From Methylophilus sp. 14 (GTDB taxonomy: Bacteria > Pseudomonadota > Gammaproteobacteria > Burkholderiales > Methylophilaceae), in assembly GCF_015354345.1 (NCBI RefSeq), contig NZ_JADKYS010000002.1, forward strand, positions 558,001 through 622,000: a stretch of 64,000 bases of DNA, written 5' to 3'. A program made the position numbers and the translations under genes. Below, in pieces: positions 1 through 9,136 of this stretch. The notes under the pieces were generated by a model, which was not told where the DNA came from, ran no database searches, and saw nothing but the letters and a program-made list of their open reading frames with translations. Numbering within the stretch: position 1 is the stretch's first letter; each line of letters begins with the position of its first letter.

Positions 1-1
1 G

Positions 2-2506
2 GATGAGCGCTATGTGAAGGCCGTGGGTTACGCGACCAAGGCTGCACGTCAGCAACGCCCGAAAATGGTGTTGTTGTGCGATATCGCTTCTGATGACGAA
101 AACGCTGTCGGTGAAGTGGCGTCTGCCGTGGTGCGTATGTGTAACGCGCGTAACGGTGAAGGCTTTATTGCCGTCTCGGCTGAGGCGCGTAAAAAATTCT
201 GGTTAGACCGTTCACGCACGGCGGCGATTGCGCGTCACACTAACGCCTTTAAAATCAACGAAGACGTGGTGATTCCGTTGCCACGCCTGGGCGAATACTC
301 TGATGGCATTGAGCGCATTAACATCGAGCTCTCCATCAATAACAAACTGCGCCTGGTCGATGAACTGGAAGCGTTTGTGTCTGGCGACCTGCCATTGCAG
401 CCGGACGAAGACGGTAACGCCGACCCTGAAGGTGTGAAATCCAAGCAGAATATTGCGCTGCAATTATTGCGCGATGTACGTGCCAAATGGCGTTTGTTGT
501 TAAACACGCTTGATGAGCCTGTAGCGGTGTTGGGCGAGTTGGGCAAAGCGTTTACGCAATACGACAATGTGTTCCGCGCCGTGCAGTCTTACGATTTGCG
601 CGTGTCCTGGAAGCGTGAACTCAAGCGCCCGATGGCCGATATTTTTGCGGGTCGCGAATTCCAGAAGATTCTGGATAAACTGGACGAAATCCAAAAAACC
701 GTATTGAAGAGCCGCGTATTTATCGCGCTGCACATGCACGCCGGTGACGGTAACGTGCATACCAATATCCCGGTCAACTCTGACGACTACGGCATGATGC
801 AAGATGCGCACGCCGCGGTGGCACGGGTGATGGATCTGGCACGTAGCCTCAATGGCGTGATCTCAGGTGAGCACGGCATTGGTATCACCAAAATGGAGTT
901 TTTGGATCAGGCGACCATTGATACGTTTGCCAAATACAAAGCCAAAGTAGACCCGGAAGGTCGCTTTAACAAGGGCAAGCTGATGGCTGGTTCCGGGCTG
1001 GAAAATGCCTACACGCCGAGCTTTGGCTTGCTGGAACAAGAGTCCATCATCATGGAGCAATCTGCCATCGGCGAGATTGCGGATGATATTTCTGACTGCT
1101 TGCGTTGCGGTAAATGTAAGCCTGTGTGCTCTACCCATGTGCCACGTGCGAACCTGCTTTACTCACCACGTAACAAGATTCTGGGTACTTCGCTGCTAAT
1201 CGAAGCCTTCTTATACGAAGAGCAGACGCGTCGCGGCATTTCACTCAAGCATTTTGATGAGTTCAACGATGTCGCTGACCATTGCACGGTCTGCCATCGC
1301 TGCGAGAAGCCATGCCCGGTCAATATCGACTTTGGTGATGTGTCAGTGAAGATGCGCAACTTCCTGCGCGAACAGGGTAAAAAGAAATTCAACCCTGGTA
1401 CTGCGGCAGGGATGCTGTACCTCAACGCCAAAGATCCGGCGACGATTAAATTGCTGCGCGGCACCATGATAGGCATGGGCTACAAGGCCATTAACGTAGC
1501 CAATAGCCTGGCCAAAAAGTTTGGTCTGCTCAAGGACAAGAAAGCGCCGCCAGCGACCGTAGGCAAGCCTGAAATCAAGGCGCAGGTGATTCACTTTATT
1601 AATCGCCCGATGCCGAAGAAGATGCAGTCCAGGACCTCGCGTGCGATGCTGGGCGTGGAAGATGACACCATGATTCCGGTCATTCGGAATCCGCAAAAGG
1701 TGACCGAGGATTCGGAAGCCGTGTTCTATTTCCCAGGCTGCGGTTCCGAGCGCTTGTTCTCTAACGTCGGCCTGGCCACGCAAGCCATGCTGTACGAAGT
1801 CGGCGCGATCACCGTATTGCCACCAGGCTATCTGTGCTGCGGTTACCCGCAAACCGCGTCTGGCAACCACGACAAAGGCCAAGAGATTACGGCGGATAAC
1901 CGCGTGCTGTTCCACCGTGTCGCCAATACACTCAATTACCTGGATATTAAAACGGTGATTGTGTCTTGCGGGACTTGTATGGATCAGTTGCAGAAATACG
2001 AGTTCGAGAAGATCTTCCCGGGCTGCCGCTTGCTCGATATCCACGAATACCTGATGGAAAAAGACATGCGTCTGCAAGGCGTCACCGGCACACGGTATAT
2101 GTACCACGACCCTTGCCATTCGCCGATGAAGACCTACAAGCCGATGGAAGTCACTAACAAGCTCATGGGCACGGACGTGGCGCTGAATGACCGTTGCTGC
2201 GGTGAGTCCGGTACTTTTGCCGCAGCGCGTCCTGACATTGCCACCCAGGTCAAATTCCGCAAGCAGGAAGAGCTGGAAAAAGGCATGGAGAAAATGGGCC
2301 TGACCGTGGGTGCCCCTGAGCAGCCAGTCAAAATCCTGACCTCTTGCCCAAGCTGCCTGCAAGGCTTGTCACGCTACGGTGATGACACTGGTATTGAAGC
2401 CGACTACATTGTGGTGGAAATGGCCAAGCATGTGCTGGGTGAAAACTGGATGGAAAATTATATCCAGCAAGCCAATAACGGCGGCATTGAAAAAGTGCTG
2501 CTGTAA
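2..2506 (+). CDS. FAD-linked oxidoreductase fused to an Fe-S (CCG) reductase module, 5' truncated
   Basis: The reading frame is open from base 2, so the gene starts upstream; the GTG at 14 is internal. What is visible is the C-terminal part of a D-lactate dehydrogenase/GlcD-like flavoprotein (HAGDGNVH near visible residue 245, then SGEHGIGITK). It continues into a ferredoxin-like module with CLRCGKCKPVC (about 365) and CTVCHRCEKPCP (about 428), then two cysteine-rich CCG half-domains (CCGYP about 612, CCGESG about 732). This matches the large beta-proteobacterial DUF3683/DUF3400 FAD/FMN oxidoreductases of roughly 1,280 residues. They probably oxidise a 2-hydroxy acid and pass electrons through the clusters to the membrane quinone pool. 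The substrate cannot be read from the sequence. A strong terminator follows. Confidence 0.85.
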   Translation, partial: DERYVKAVGYATKAARQQRPKMVLLCDIASDDENAVGEVASAVVRMCNARNGEGFIAVSAEARKKFWLDRSRTAAIARHTNAFKINEDVVIPLPRLGEYSDGIERINIELSINNKLRLVDELEAFVSGDLPLQPDEDGNADPEGVKSKQNIALQLLRDVRAKWRLLLNTLDEPVAVLGELGKAFTQYDNVFRAVQSYDLRVSWKRELKRPMADIFAGREFQKILDKLDEIQKTVLKSRVFIALHMHAGDGNVHTNIPVNSDDYGMMQDAHAAVARVMDLARSLNGVISGEHGIGITKMEFLDQATIDTFAKYKAKVDPEGRFNKGKLMAGSGLENAYTPSFGLLEQESIIMEQSAIGEIADDISDCLRCGKCKPVCSTHVPRANLLYSPRNKILGTSLLIEAFLYEEQTRRGISLKHFDEFNDVADHCTVCHRCEKPCPVNIDFGDVSVKMRNFLREQGKKKFNPGTAAGMLYLNAKDPATIKLLRGTMIGMGYKAINVANSLAKKFGLLKDKKAPPATVGKPEIKAQVIHFINRPMPKKMQSRTSRAMLGVEDDTMIPVIRNPQKVTEDSEAVFYFPGCGSERLFSNVGLATQAMLYEVGAITVLPPGYLCCGYPQTASGNHDKGQEITADNRVLFHRVANTLNYLDIKTVIVSCGTCMDQLQKYEFEKIFPGCRLLDIHEYLMEKDMRLQGVTGTRYMYHDPCHSPMKTYKPMEVTNKLMGTDVALNDRCCGESGTFAAARPDIATQVKFRKQEELEKGMEKMGLTVGAPEQPVKILTSCPSCLQGLSRYGDDTGIEADYIVVEMAKHVLGENWMENYIQQANNGGIEKVLL

Positions 2507-2508
2507 AC

Positions 2509-2540
2509 AACACAAACCCCGCGCAAGCGGGGTTTGTGTT
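2509..2540 (+). terminator. Hairpin terminator after the FAD/Fe-S oxidoreductase
   Basis: A perfect 14-bp stem (AACACAAACCCCGC at 2509-2522, complement at 2527-2540) closes a GCAA loop three bases after the stop codon. The right arm ends in a T-rich stretch. It also faces the convergent DUF3149 gene, so it may work in both directions. Confidence 0.8.
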
Positions 2541-2563
2541 AGTGGTCGTGCCGTGTCGGCTAC

Positions 2564-2689
2564 TTATTGCTGGCGTGCCTTTAGGTAGACATAAATGCCT
2601 GCCCAGGTCATGACCACAAAAATAATGGCAATCACGATAAAACTCATCAAACCATAGTCAGTAGATAACAAATCAATCAAAATTTTCAT
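2564..2689 (-). CDS. DUF3149-type small membrane protein, 41 aa
   Basis: This short frame begins at ATG 2689 with a consensus AGGAGG ribosome site about 8 bases upstream and ends at TAA 2564. The product begins MKILIDLLSTDYG, has one transmembrane helix of about 20 residues (FIVIAIIFVVMTWAG core) and a short basic tail ending KARQQ. Length and layout (short amphipathic start, LLSTDYGL, one helix) fit the DUF3149 family of tiny proteobacterial inner-membrane proteins, whose function is unknown. It is convergent with the oxidoreductase and divergent from pyrD. The very strong Shine-Dalgarno is the best sign that it is a real gene. Confidence 0.75.
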   Translation of the reverse strand: MKILIDLLSTDYGLMSFIVIAIIFVVMTWAGIYVYLKARQQ

Positions 2690-2857
2690 GGGGTTTCCTC
2701 CTGTAAGCTAGTTATCTGGCAAGCAATGCATCTGAGGAATATTTTGAACCCTATGATCAACATGGTTTTTGATGTAACGCAAAAGTGATGCAGGCAACAA
2801 GCGCTGAAATAAGCGACCGTTGCCAGGCATTAAAAAAAGATTCAGGAAAAGTGACGT

Positions 2858-3874
2858 ATGAATATTTACCCGCTGCTTAAACCGCTGCTATTTCAACTGG
2901 ATGCAGAACAGGCGCACGACCTGACTTTGCAATCACTCAAGCGTGCTGAAAAATTGGGGCTGCTGGCATTGGCTGCAGGCCGTTTGCCTGAGCAACCGAC
3001 GCAAGTGATGGGGCTGACTTTTCCTAATCCGGTCGGTTTGGCCGCAGGCCTGGACAAAAATGCCGCCGTGATTGATGGTATGGCAGCGCTAGGCTTCGGG
3101 TTTATTGAGGTCGGCACCGTCACGCCACGCGCGCAACCAGGCAACCCAAAGCCGCGCCTGTTTCGTTTACCAGAAGCGCAGGCCATTATTAACCGCTTTG
3201 GCTTTAATAACCTGGGGGTGGATCAACTGATCCAGAACGTAAAAGCCAGCAAGTTTAAAGGCATTCTCGGCATTAATATTGGTAAAAACTTTGATACGCC
3301 CAACGACCGAGCCGCTGAGGATTACCTGACCTGTATGCGCAAAGTGTATAGCCATGCCAGCTATATCACGGTGAATATCTCTTCACCCAACACCAAGAAC
3401 CTGCGCGCCTTGCAAGAAAAAGATGCACTTGGCCAATTGCTGGCTACGCTTAAATCCGAACAAAAAATCCTGTCGCAAGTGCATGGCAAATATGTGCCTG
3501 TCGCGCTCAAAATTGCACCAGATTTGACCGTTGAGCAAGTGCAGGAGATTGCTGAGCTACTCATGCAACACCGCCTAGATGGCGTTATCGCTACCAACAC
3601 CACGCTGGCACGTGACGCTGTGGCAGGTTTAAAAAATGCGGAAGAGACGGGTGGCTTATCTGGCGCGCCAGTGAAAGCAGGCTCTACACGCGTGATTCAA
3701 ACCCTGGCGGCGTCACTGCAAGGCAGTTTGCCGATTATTGGTGTAGGTGGCATTTTAAATGGCGACGATGCCAAAGAAAAAATAGCCGCAGGGGCCAGCC
3801 TGGTGCAGCTTTACAGTGGCCTGATTTATAAAGGTCCACAACTGATCAAGGATTGCCGCAAAGCACTGCTCTAA
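2858..3874 (+). CDS. pyrD: Dihydroorotate dehydrogenase (quinone), class 2
   Basis: The enzyme oxidises dihydroorotate to orotate in pyrimidine synthesis, passing electrons through FMN to ubiquinone at the inner membrane. The 338-residue length fits class 2. Visible motifs are the amphipathic N-terminal helix region ([12 protein letters not shown]), GLAAGLDKN near 62, NRFGFNNLG near 112, the catalytic-serine motif [11 protein letters not shown] near 174, and the FMN-phosphate region GVGGI followed by [10 protein letters not shown] at the C-terminus. A GGAAAAG-type ribosome site precedes the ATG. The stop codon overlaps the start of the next gene (TAATG), so the two are probably translationally coupled. 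Confidence 0.95.
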   Translation: MNIYPLLKPLLFQLDAEQAHDLTLQSLKRAEKLGLLALAAGRLPEQPTQVMGLTFPNPVGLAAGLDKNAAVIDGMAALGFGFIEVGTVTPRAQPGNPKPRLFRLPEAQAIINRFGFNNLGVDQLIQNVKASKFKGILGINIGKNFDTPNDRAAEDYLTCMRKVYSHASYITVNISSPNTKNLRALQEKDALGQLLATLKSEQKILSQVHGKYVPVALKIAPDLTVEQVQEIAELLMQHRLDGVIATNTTLARDAVAGLKNAEETGGLSGAPVKAGSTRVIQTLAASLQGSLPIIGVGGILNGDDAKEKIAAGASLVQLYSGLIYKGPQLIKDCRKALL

Positions 3875-4494
3875 TGGCATTGCCTATTCTTTACTCCTAC
3901 CGCCGTTGCCCATATGCCATGCGTGCCCGTATGGCCCTATGGGTAGCGCAAGTCCAGCTTGAAGTGCGTGAAGTGTCATTGCGTGACAAACCTGCGCATT
4001 TATTGCAAATTTCCCCTAAAGGCACGGTGCCAGTCTTGCAACTGCCAGATGGCACGGTGCTGGAGCAAAGCCTGGATATTATGCAATGGGCATTAGCGCA
4101 GCGTGATCCACAAGGCTGGTTGCATGCTGACGGTGAAGCCGTTAATCACTTCATTAGTATCAATGATGGTGAGTTTAAAAAAGCCCTCGACCGCTATAAA
4201 TACCCAGAGCGTTACCCGGAGCAAGCGCAATTGGTTTACCGCCAGCAAGGCGAGCAGTTTTTGCAAGTGCTAGAAACTGCTTTGCAGCAACATCGTTTTT
4301 TGTTGGGTGATTCTGCCAGTGTGGCCGATGTGGCGATTTTTCCGTTTATCCGCCAGTTTGCAGCGGTGAATGGAGAGTGGTTTTCGGGGAGTGCTTATCC
4401 ACGATTGCGGGCTTGGTTGGAGGGGTGGTTGGAAAGCCCTTTGTTTGCAGAGATTATGCAGAAATTTCCTACTTATACCGAGATGACTGCGTAG
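3874..4494 (+). CDS. Glutathione S-transferase family protein
   Basis: The protein has 206 residues with a thioredoxin-like N-terminal domain: YSYRRCPYAMRARMAL places a cysteine near residue 12, followed by the cis-proline motif GTVPVLQLPDG and LEQSLDIMQW. An all-helical C-terminal domain holds the typical LLGDSASVADVAIFPF N-capping region. The family conjugates glutathione to electrophiles or acts as a thiol transferase; the substrate is not predictable. I chose the ATG at 3874 because it overlaps the pyrD stop codon and starts just before the conserved beta strand. An in-frame ATG at 3853 lies inside pyrD. Confidence 0.85.
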   Translation: MALPILYSYRRCPYAMRARMALWVAQVQLEVREVSLRDKPAHLLQISPKGTVPVLQLPDGTVLEQSLDIMQWALAQRDPQGWLHADGEAVNHFISINDGEFKKALDRYKYPERYPEQAQLVYRQQGEQFLQVLETALQQHRFLLGDSASVADVAIFPFIRQFAAVNGEWFSGSAYPRLRAWLEGWLESPLFAEIMQKFPTYTEMTA

Positions 4495-4574
4495 GCCAAG
4501 ATTCAGGCTTGGTTGATTGCAATAAAAGGTTATTCTTTTTTGTGAGGTCTCCTTCCGCTTTTTGGGCGACTCTC

Positions 4575-4626
4575 GTCATTCCGGCGTCGGCCGGAGTCCC
4601 GTCGTAGGGTGGGCATGGATGCCCAC
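4575..4626. repeat. Two short palindromic intergenic repeats
   Basis: Two compact hairpins lie side by side. One is GTCATT followed by CCGGC-GTCG-GCCGG (4581-4594); the other is GTGGGCA-TGGA-TGCCCAC (4609-4626). From memory, similar 'GTCATTCCGG..' and 'GGTGGGCA..TGCCCAC' palindromes are common dispersed repeats in proteobacterial genomes. Only one copy of each is seen here. They border the larger palindromic element that follows. Confidence 0.45.
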
Positions 4627-4655
4627 GCGGATTTTGTGGTTGGTTGGGAGATTGC

Positions 4656-5238
4656 TTTTCGCTTTTTCAGCGAGTTACTTTTCTTTGCTTGCCCAAAGAA
4701 CAAGTAACCAAAAGAAATGCACCCCAGCTTCCGCTTATTTCCTGTGCTACTCGGCTTGCCGGGCGGCCATCGAAACTCGCCCTAGCGGCTTGCACACTGC
4801 GCAAGCCACCGCGGAACTCGAACAGCCGATGGCCGACTGCTCCCGCCAATCCTGCGTTGCTCGGCGCGGCAGATGGGGACCCCGAACACCATACGACTGC
4901 AATCATTAGCGAATTGAAGAAAAAATGAATCTGGTTTTTAACCGTCCAAACTGTAGTTGTGCTGCTTAAATGAGAAGAATCCCATTCCATCACGCTGAGT
5001 AGCGGAGACAAAATAAGAGAAGAGGGAGCGACTGTTTGAGCTCCGCGGCAGCTTGCGTATTGTGCAAGCTGCTAGGGCGAGTTTCGTGAACGGCTTATGC
5101 CTAAGTCCAGCAAAGCATCGGACGAAAGTCCTAGGCTGAGCAACGCAAGGGAGCCGAAGGCCGTGATGGCTGGGTGTCGTCCTCTTTGGTTACTTTCTGG
5201 GGGACAAGCACCAGAAAGTGACTCGCCAACAGGCGAAA
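4656..5238 (+). repeat. Large palindromic intergenic element, copy 1 (A half then B half)
   Basis: This fills the gap between the convergent gst and phoH genes; I see no credible gene here. The outer ends are inverted (TTCGCT..AGCGAGTTAC at 4658 and GTGACTCGCC..GGCGA at 5219-5236). Each half carries an end hairpin around a TTTGCTTG or GGTGCTTG sequence. Each also has a central stem-loop: GGCTTGC/GCAAGCC (4787-4807) in the left half, GCAGCTTGC/GCAAGCTGC (5048-5072) in the right. The middle holds TTTTTAACCGTCCAAACTGT, shared with the copies at 37.2 and 51.6 kb. Translated frames across it are not conserved as protein. It may be a non-autonomous mobile element or a structured RNA or terminator. 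Confidence 0.85.
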
Positions 5239-5340
5239 CAAAATGATGCTTAAACGCACGACACCTAAAGATTAGAAGAGTTGTTTTTCCAACATCATCC
5301 AGAGGTTTTGAGTTGGCTGGCGCACCAGCCTTAAAAGTGA

Positions 5341-6294
5341 TCAGTCACTTTTCTGCGCCGTTTGCTCAAATTTCTCATAGGCATTAATAATCTTCTGCAC
5401 TAACGGATGTCTCACCACGTCCTGCGACATAAACTGGGTAAAGGCAATCCCCTTCACATCCTTGAGAATCTTCTGCGCTTCTACCAAGCCGCTTTTCTGG
5501 TGACGCTGCAAGTCGATCTGCGTCACGTCGCCGGTAATGACGGCTTTGGTGCCAAAGCCAATGCGGGTTAAAAACATCTTCATCTGCTCTGGCGTAGTGT
5601 TTTGCGCTTCGTCCAGAATAATAAAGCTCTGGTTCAAGGTGCGGCCACGCATATAAGCGAGCGGGGCGACTTCAATCGCACCGCGTTCAAACATTTTGTT
5701 CACGGTGTCATAGCCTGCCAGGTCATACAGCGCGTCATACAACGGGCGCAGGTAGGGGTCGACTTTTTGGTTCAAGTCGCCCGGCAAAAAGCCTAGGCGC
5801 TCACCGGCTTCGACCGCTGGGCGGACTAACACGATTCTTTTCACGCGGTCGCGCGTCATGGCATCCACAGCGCTGGCGACGGCCAGGTAAGTTTTACCAG
5901 TACCGGCAGGGCCGATACCAAACGTGATGTCGTGGTCTTGAATCTGTTGCAAATAACTGACTTGGCGCGGCGTACGGCCATGCAAGTCGCCGCGCCGCGT
6001 CATGAGTGTCGGCATGTTACTGCTGGCGACTTCTTCGGGTTTGAGTTTGTCGATTTCTACCAGGCCCAGTTGAATATCTTCGAGCTCGATGGGTTTTTTG
6101 GCGCGTGCGTAAAAGTTTTCCAGCATTTGTGCGGCCAAACGCATATTGGTTTGCGTACCGCTCAGGTAAAACGTGCTGCCGCGACGGTTGATATCAATGT
6201 CCAGGCCGTTCGCTAACTGGCGGATGTTCTCGTCCAGCGGGCCACATAAGTTGGCCAGCATCAGGTTGTCTTCAGGGCTTAATGTAATTTCCAT
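5341..6294 (-). CDS. ybeZ: PhoH-like NTPase (YbeZ type)
   Basis: The protein has 317 residues. An N-terminal KH-like segment (about 1-100) precedes a P-loop NTPase domain with Walker A GPAGTGKTYLA near 133 and Walker B FIILDEAQNTTPEQMK near 226. PhoH/YbeZ proteins bind nucleotides and RNA and act with the YbeY endonuclease in ribosomal RNA maturation and quality control. The gene starts two bases after the miaB stop, so the two form an operon. The usual next gene, ybeY, is not here but about 14 kb away at 20492. Its 3' end faces repeat copy 1. Confidence 0.9.
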   Translation of the reverse strand: MEITLSPEDNLMLANLCGPLDENIRQLANGLDIDINRRGSTFYLSGTQTNMRLAAQMLENFYARAKKPIELEDIQLGLVEIDKLKPEEVASSNMPTLMTRRGDLHGRTPRQVSYLQQIQDHDITFGIGPAGTGKTYLAVASAVDAMTRDRVKRIVLVRPAVEAGERLGFLPGDLNQKVDPYLRPLYDALYDLAGYDTVNKMFERGAIEVAPLAYMRGRTLNQSFIILDEAQNTTPEQMKMFLTRIGFGTKAVITGDVTQIDLQRHQKSGLVEAQKILKDVKGIAFTQFMSQDVVRHPLVQKIINAYEKFEQTAQKSD

Positions 6295-6296
6295 GC

Positions 6297-7634
6297 TTAA
6301 TTCACAATTTCGCCAACCAGGCGATGGGGGTTGTAGACGTCGGTGATTTTGACCTGCACCATCTGGTGGATAAAACGCGCATCGGCGGCAATATCCACGA
6401 CACGGCCGTTGTCGGTTTTCCCGGCCAGCAGGCTAGGATCTTTCCATGACGGGCCGTCAATCAGCACACGTTGCACCGTGCCTAACATGGCGCGACTAAT
6501 GGCATCGCCATTGGTTTCGTTTTCAGTTTGCAGTTGCTTGAGCCAGGCCGCTTTGTCGGCTTGCGGGGTTTCGTCAGGCAGGTAGCTGGCTGGCGTGCCC
6601 GGGCGCGGGCTATACAAAAAGCTAAAGCTGTAATCAAAGCCCACGTCGCGCATGAGTTTGAGCGTCGCCTGAAAGTCCTTTTCGGTTTCGCCCGGGAAAC
6701 CGACAATGATGTCGCTGGTAATCGTTAATTGCGGGTTGGCGGCTTTGAGTTTTCGGATCAGGCCTTTGTATTGCAATGCCGTGTAGTTGCGTTTCATCGC
6801 CATCAAAATACGGTCGCTGCCAGCTTGGACTGGTAAATGTAATTGATTCGCCAGTTTGGGCACATTGGCATGGCAGGCAATCAGGCGCTCGTTCATCTCG
6901 TTGGGATGGCTAGTGGTATAGCGGATGCGCTCGATTTGCGGAATCTCGGCCACCGTTTCAATCAGCATGGCCAGGTCGGCCTCTATGCCTTGATACTGCA
7001 CGCGGTAGGCGTTGACGTTTTGTCCCAGCAGCGTGATTTCTTTGACGCCTTGTTCAGCCAGTTGGATGGCTTCGGTCAGGATGTCTTCAAATGGGCGCGA
7101 GAACTCCTCGCCACGGGTGTAAGGCACCACGCAAAAGCTGCAATATTTGCTGCAGCCTTCCATGATGCTTAAAAAAGCAGTCGCGCCTTCGATGCGTGGT
7201 GGCGGCAAGTGGTCAAACTTTTCAATCTCGGGGAAAGTGATGTCGACTTGCGGCTTGTTTTCGGTCTGTTTGGCTTTAATCAGGTCTGGCAGGCGATGCA
7301 GGGTTTGCGGGCCGAAAACCACGTCCACATAAGGTGCGCGTTTGATAATGGCGTCGCCTTCCTGGCTGGCCACGCAACCACCGACGCCAATCACCAGGTT
7401 GGGGTTTTTCTCTTTGAGCGGAATCATGCGGCCCAGATGACTGAATACTTTTTCTTCAGCTTTTTCGCGTACCGAGCAGGTGTTGAGCAGGATGACATCG
7501 GCTTCTTCCATATTGTCGGTCTGGGTCATGCCGTCATGCTCACGCATCAAGTCCACCATGCGTGACGCATCGTATTCGTTCATCTGGCAACCAAACGATT
7601 TAATGAATATCTTTTTACCGCTGTCCTGCTTCAT
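6297..7634 (-). CDS. miaB: tRNA-2-methylthio-N6-dimethylallyladenosine synthase
   Basis: This radical-SAM methylthiotransferase converts i6A37 to ms2i6A37 in tRNAs that read U-starting codons. It has 445 residues. The N-terminal UPF0004 domain carries three cluster cysteines ([28 protein letters not shown]). The radical-SAM motif is CSKYCSFC near 157-164, followed by TRGEEFSRP. The C-terminal TRAM domain (about 380-443) ends LVGEIVN. It is the first gene of a miaB-ybeZ operon and is divergent from cysG across a gap of about 110 bp that must hold both promoters. Confidence 0.95.
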   Translation of the reverse strand: MKQDSGKKIFIKSFGCQMNEYDASRMVDLMREHDGMTQTDNMEEADVILLNTCSVREKAEEKVFSHLGRMIPLKEKNPNLVIGVGGCVASQEGDAIIKRAPYVDVVFGPQTLHRLPDLIKAKQTENKPQVDITFPEIEKFDHLPPPRIEGATAFLSIMEGCSKYCSFCVVPYTRGEEFSRPFEDILTEAIQLAEQGVKEITLLGQNVNAYRVQYQGIEADLAMLIETVAEIPQIERIRYTTSHPNEMNERLIACHANVPKLANQLHLPVQAGSDRILMAMKRNYTALQYKGLIRKLKAANPQLTITSDIIVGFPGETEKDFQATLKLMRDVGFDYSFSFLYSPRPGTPASYLPDETPQADKAAWLKQLQTENETNGDAISRAMLGTVQRVLIDGPSWKDPSLLAGKTDNGRVVDIAADARFIHQMVQVKITDVYNPHRLVGEIVN

Positions 7635-7743
7635 TGCACGCTAAATTTCTCACAAAAACAGTATTTTAGCGTATTTGCAGATGAAACCCCAGCGCGCTTG
7701 GCGACTGCGGTAAAATAGGCATCTTTCAATTGAGCGTTGTTTC

Positions 7744-9135
7744 ATGCAAGCCTTACCGATTTTTTTCAATATTGCGCAACGCCTGTGTATCGTCATTGGC
7801 GGCGGTGATGTGGCGACACGCAAGGTGCTGATGCTGCGCAAGGCGCAAGGTCAGGTGACGGTGATTTCACCTGTTTTGTGTGATGAATTGCGCGTGTTGT
7901 TTGAGCAGGGCGAGATTCAGTATGTGCAGGCTGAGTTTCAGCCTGAGCAACTGACCAGTGCTTGCCTGGTGATTGCAGCCACCGATGATGAGGCTGTGAA
8001 TGAAGCTGTGTCTGTTGCCGCCAAACGCTTGAATATCCCGGTCAATGTGGTCGATGCGCCTGCATTATGTACGTTTACCATGGGCTCTATCATAGACCGT
8101 AGCCCGGTAGTGATTGCGGTCTCCAGTGAAGGCAATGCGCCGGTATTGGCGCGGCATATCCGCAGCAAGATTGAAACCATGTTACCTGCGGCCTACGGCC
8201 GGATTGCGGCGATTGCAGGTGAGTTTCGCGAGCAGGTCAAAGCCAAATTCAGCAATATGCCTGCCCGCCGCCGTTTTTGGGAGGATGTGCTTAACGGGCC
8301 CTTGGTTGAGCGCGTATTGTCTGGTCAGGAGCAGGCGGCGCGTGAGTTGTTGGGCGAGTTGTTGAGCCAAAGCGAAGATGCGCCCACACGCGGCGAAGTG
8401 TATCTGGTGGGCGGCGGCCCTGGGGATCCTGATTTGTTAACGTTCAGGGCCTTACGCCTGATGCAGCAATGCGATGTTTGTGTCTATGACAAACTCGTCA
8501 GCAAAGAGGTGATGGAGTTGGTGCGCCGTGATGCGGAGCTGATTTATGTCGGTAAATCACGCGACCAGCATACGTTGCCGCAAGAGGAAATTAACCAGTT
8601 GCTGGCCAGGTTGGCGCTGGAGGGCAAGCGTGTATTGCGCCTCAAAGGCGGTGACCCGTTTATTTTTGGCCGCGGTGGCGAAGAGATTGAAACCCTGATG
8701 CAGCGCGGTGTGCCGTTCCAAGTGGTGCCCGGCATCACAGCCGCCAATGGCGTGTCGAGTTATGCGGGTATTCCGCTCACACACAGGGATTATGCGCAAG
8801 CCTGTTTGTTTATTACCGGCCACCTCAAAGACGGCACCATAGACCTGGATTGGCAAGCCATGGCACGCCCGAGGCAGACGGTGGTGATTTACATGGGCTT
8901 GGTGGGGCTGGAGCAGATCTGTGCCAAACTGATTGCGCAAGGCGTGCCGCCTGAGATGCCTGCAGCGGTGATTCAGCAAGGCACGACGCAGAAGCAACGT
9001 GTGGTGGAATCGACCTTGAAAAACCTGGCAGCTGATGTGGCTGCAGCCGGGTTGAAGCCACCGAGCCTGACCATTATTGGTGAAGTTGTGCAGCTACGCT
9101 CACGTTTGAACTGGTTTACGCCAGACGGCGAATAA
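7744..9135 (+). CDS. cysG: Siroheme synthase (uroporphyrinogen III methyltransferase/precorrin-2 dehydrogenase/ferrochelatase)
   Basis: One polypeptide makes siroheme, the cofactor of sulfite and nitrite reductases, from uroporphyrinogen III. The 463 residues match full-length CysG. The N-terminal CysG(B) dehydrogenase/chelatase domain has the NAD motif IGGGDVATRKV near 18. The C-terminal SAM-methyltransferase domain carries VGGGPGDPDLLT near 222, RLKGGDPFIFGRGGEE near 300 and VPGITAANG. Its stop codon is one base from the end of the convergent sensor kinase gene, so transcription of the two could interfere. Confidence 0.95.
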   Translation: MQALPIFFNIAQRLCIVIGGGDVATRKVLMLRKAQGQVTVISPVLCDELRVLFEQGEIQYVQAEFQPEQLTSACLVIAATDDEAVNEAVSVAAKRLNIPVNVVDAPALCTFTMGSIIDRSPVVIAVSSEGNAPVLARHIRSKIETMLPAAYGRIAAIAGEFREQVKAKFSNMPARRRFWEDVLNGPLVERVLSGQEQAARELLGELLSQSEDAPTRGEVYLVGGGPGDPDLLTFRALRLMQQCDVCVYDKLVSKEVMELVRRDAELIYVGKSRDQHTLPQEEINQLLARLALEGKRVLRLKGGDPFIFGRGGEEIETLMQRGVPFQVVPGITAANGVSSYAGIPLTHRDYAQACLFITGHLKDGTIDLDWQAMARPRQTVVIYMGLVGLEQICAKLIAQGVPPEMPAAVIQQGTTQKQRVVESTLKNLAADVAAAGLKPPSLTIIGEVVQLRSRLNWFTPDGE

Positions 9136-9136
9136 A

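Noticed and set aside
1343-2362. 339-codon frame antisense to the FAD/Fe-S oxidoreductase
   Set aside because: It is a shadow of a high-quality coding frame; its His/Arg/Gln-rich composition is typical of antisense frames, and it has no ribosome site.
4562-5011. Open frames on both strands of repeat copy 1 (for example 4562-4909, 4644-4928, 4667-5011)
   Set aside because: They lie wholly in the palindromic element, have no ribosome sites, and the other copies do not keep the same frames. From memory, such repeats often generate spurious hypothetical proteins.
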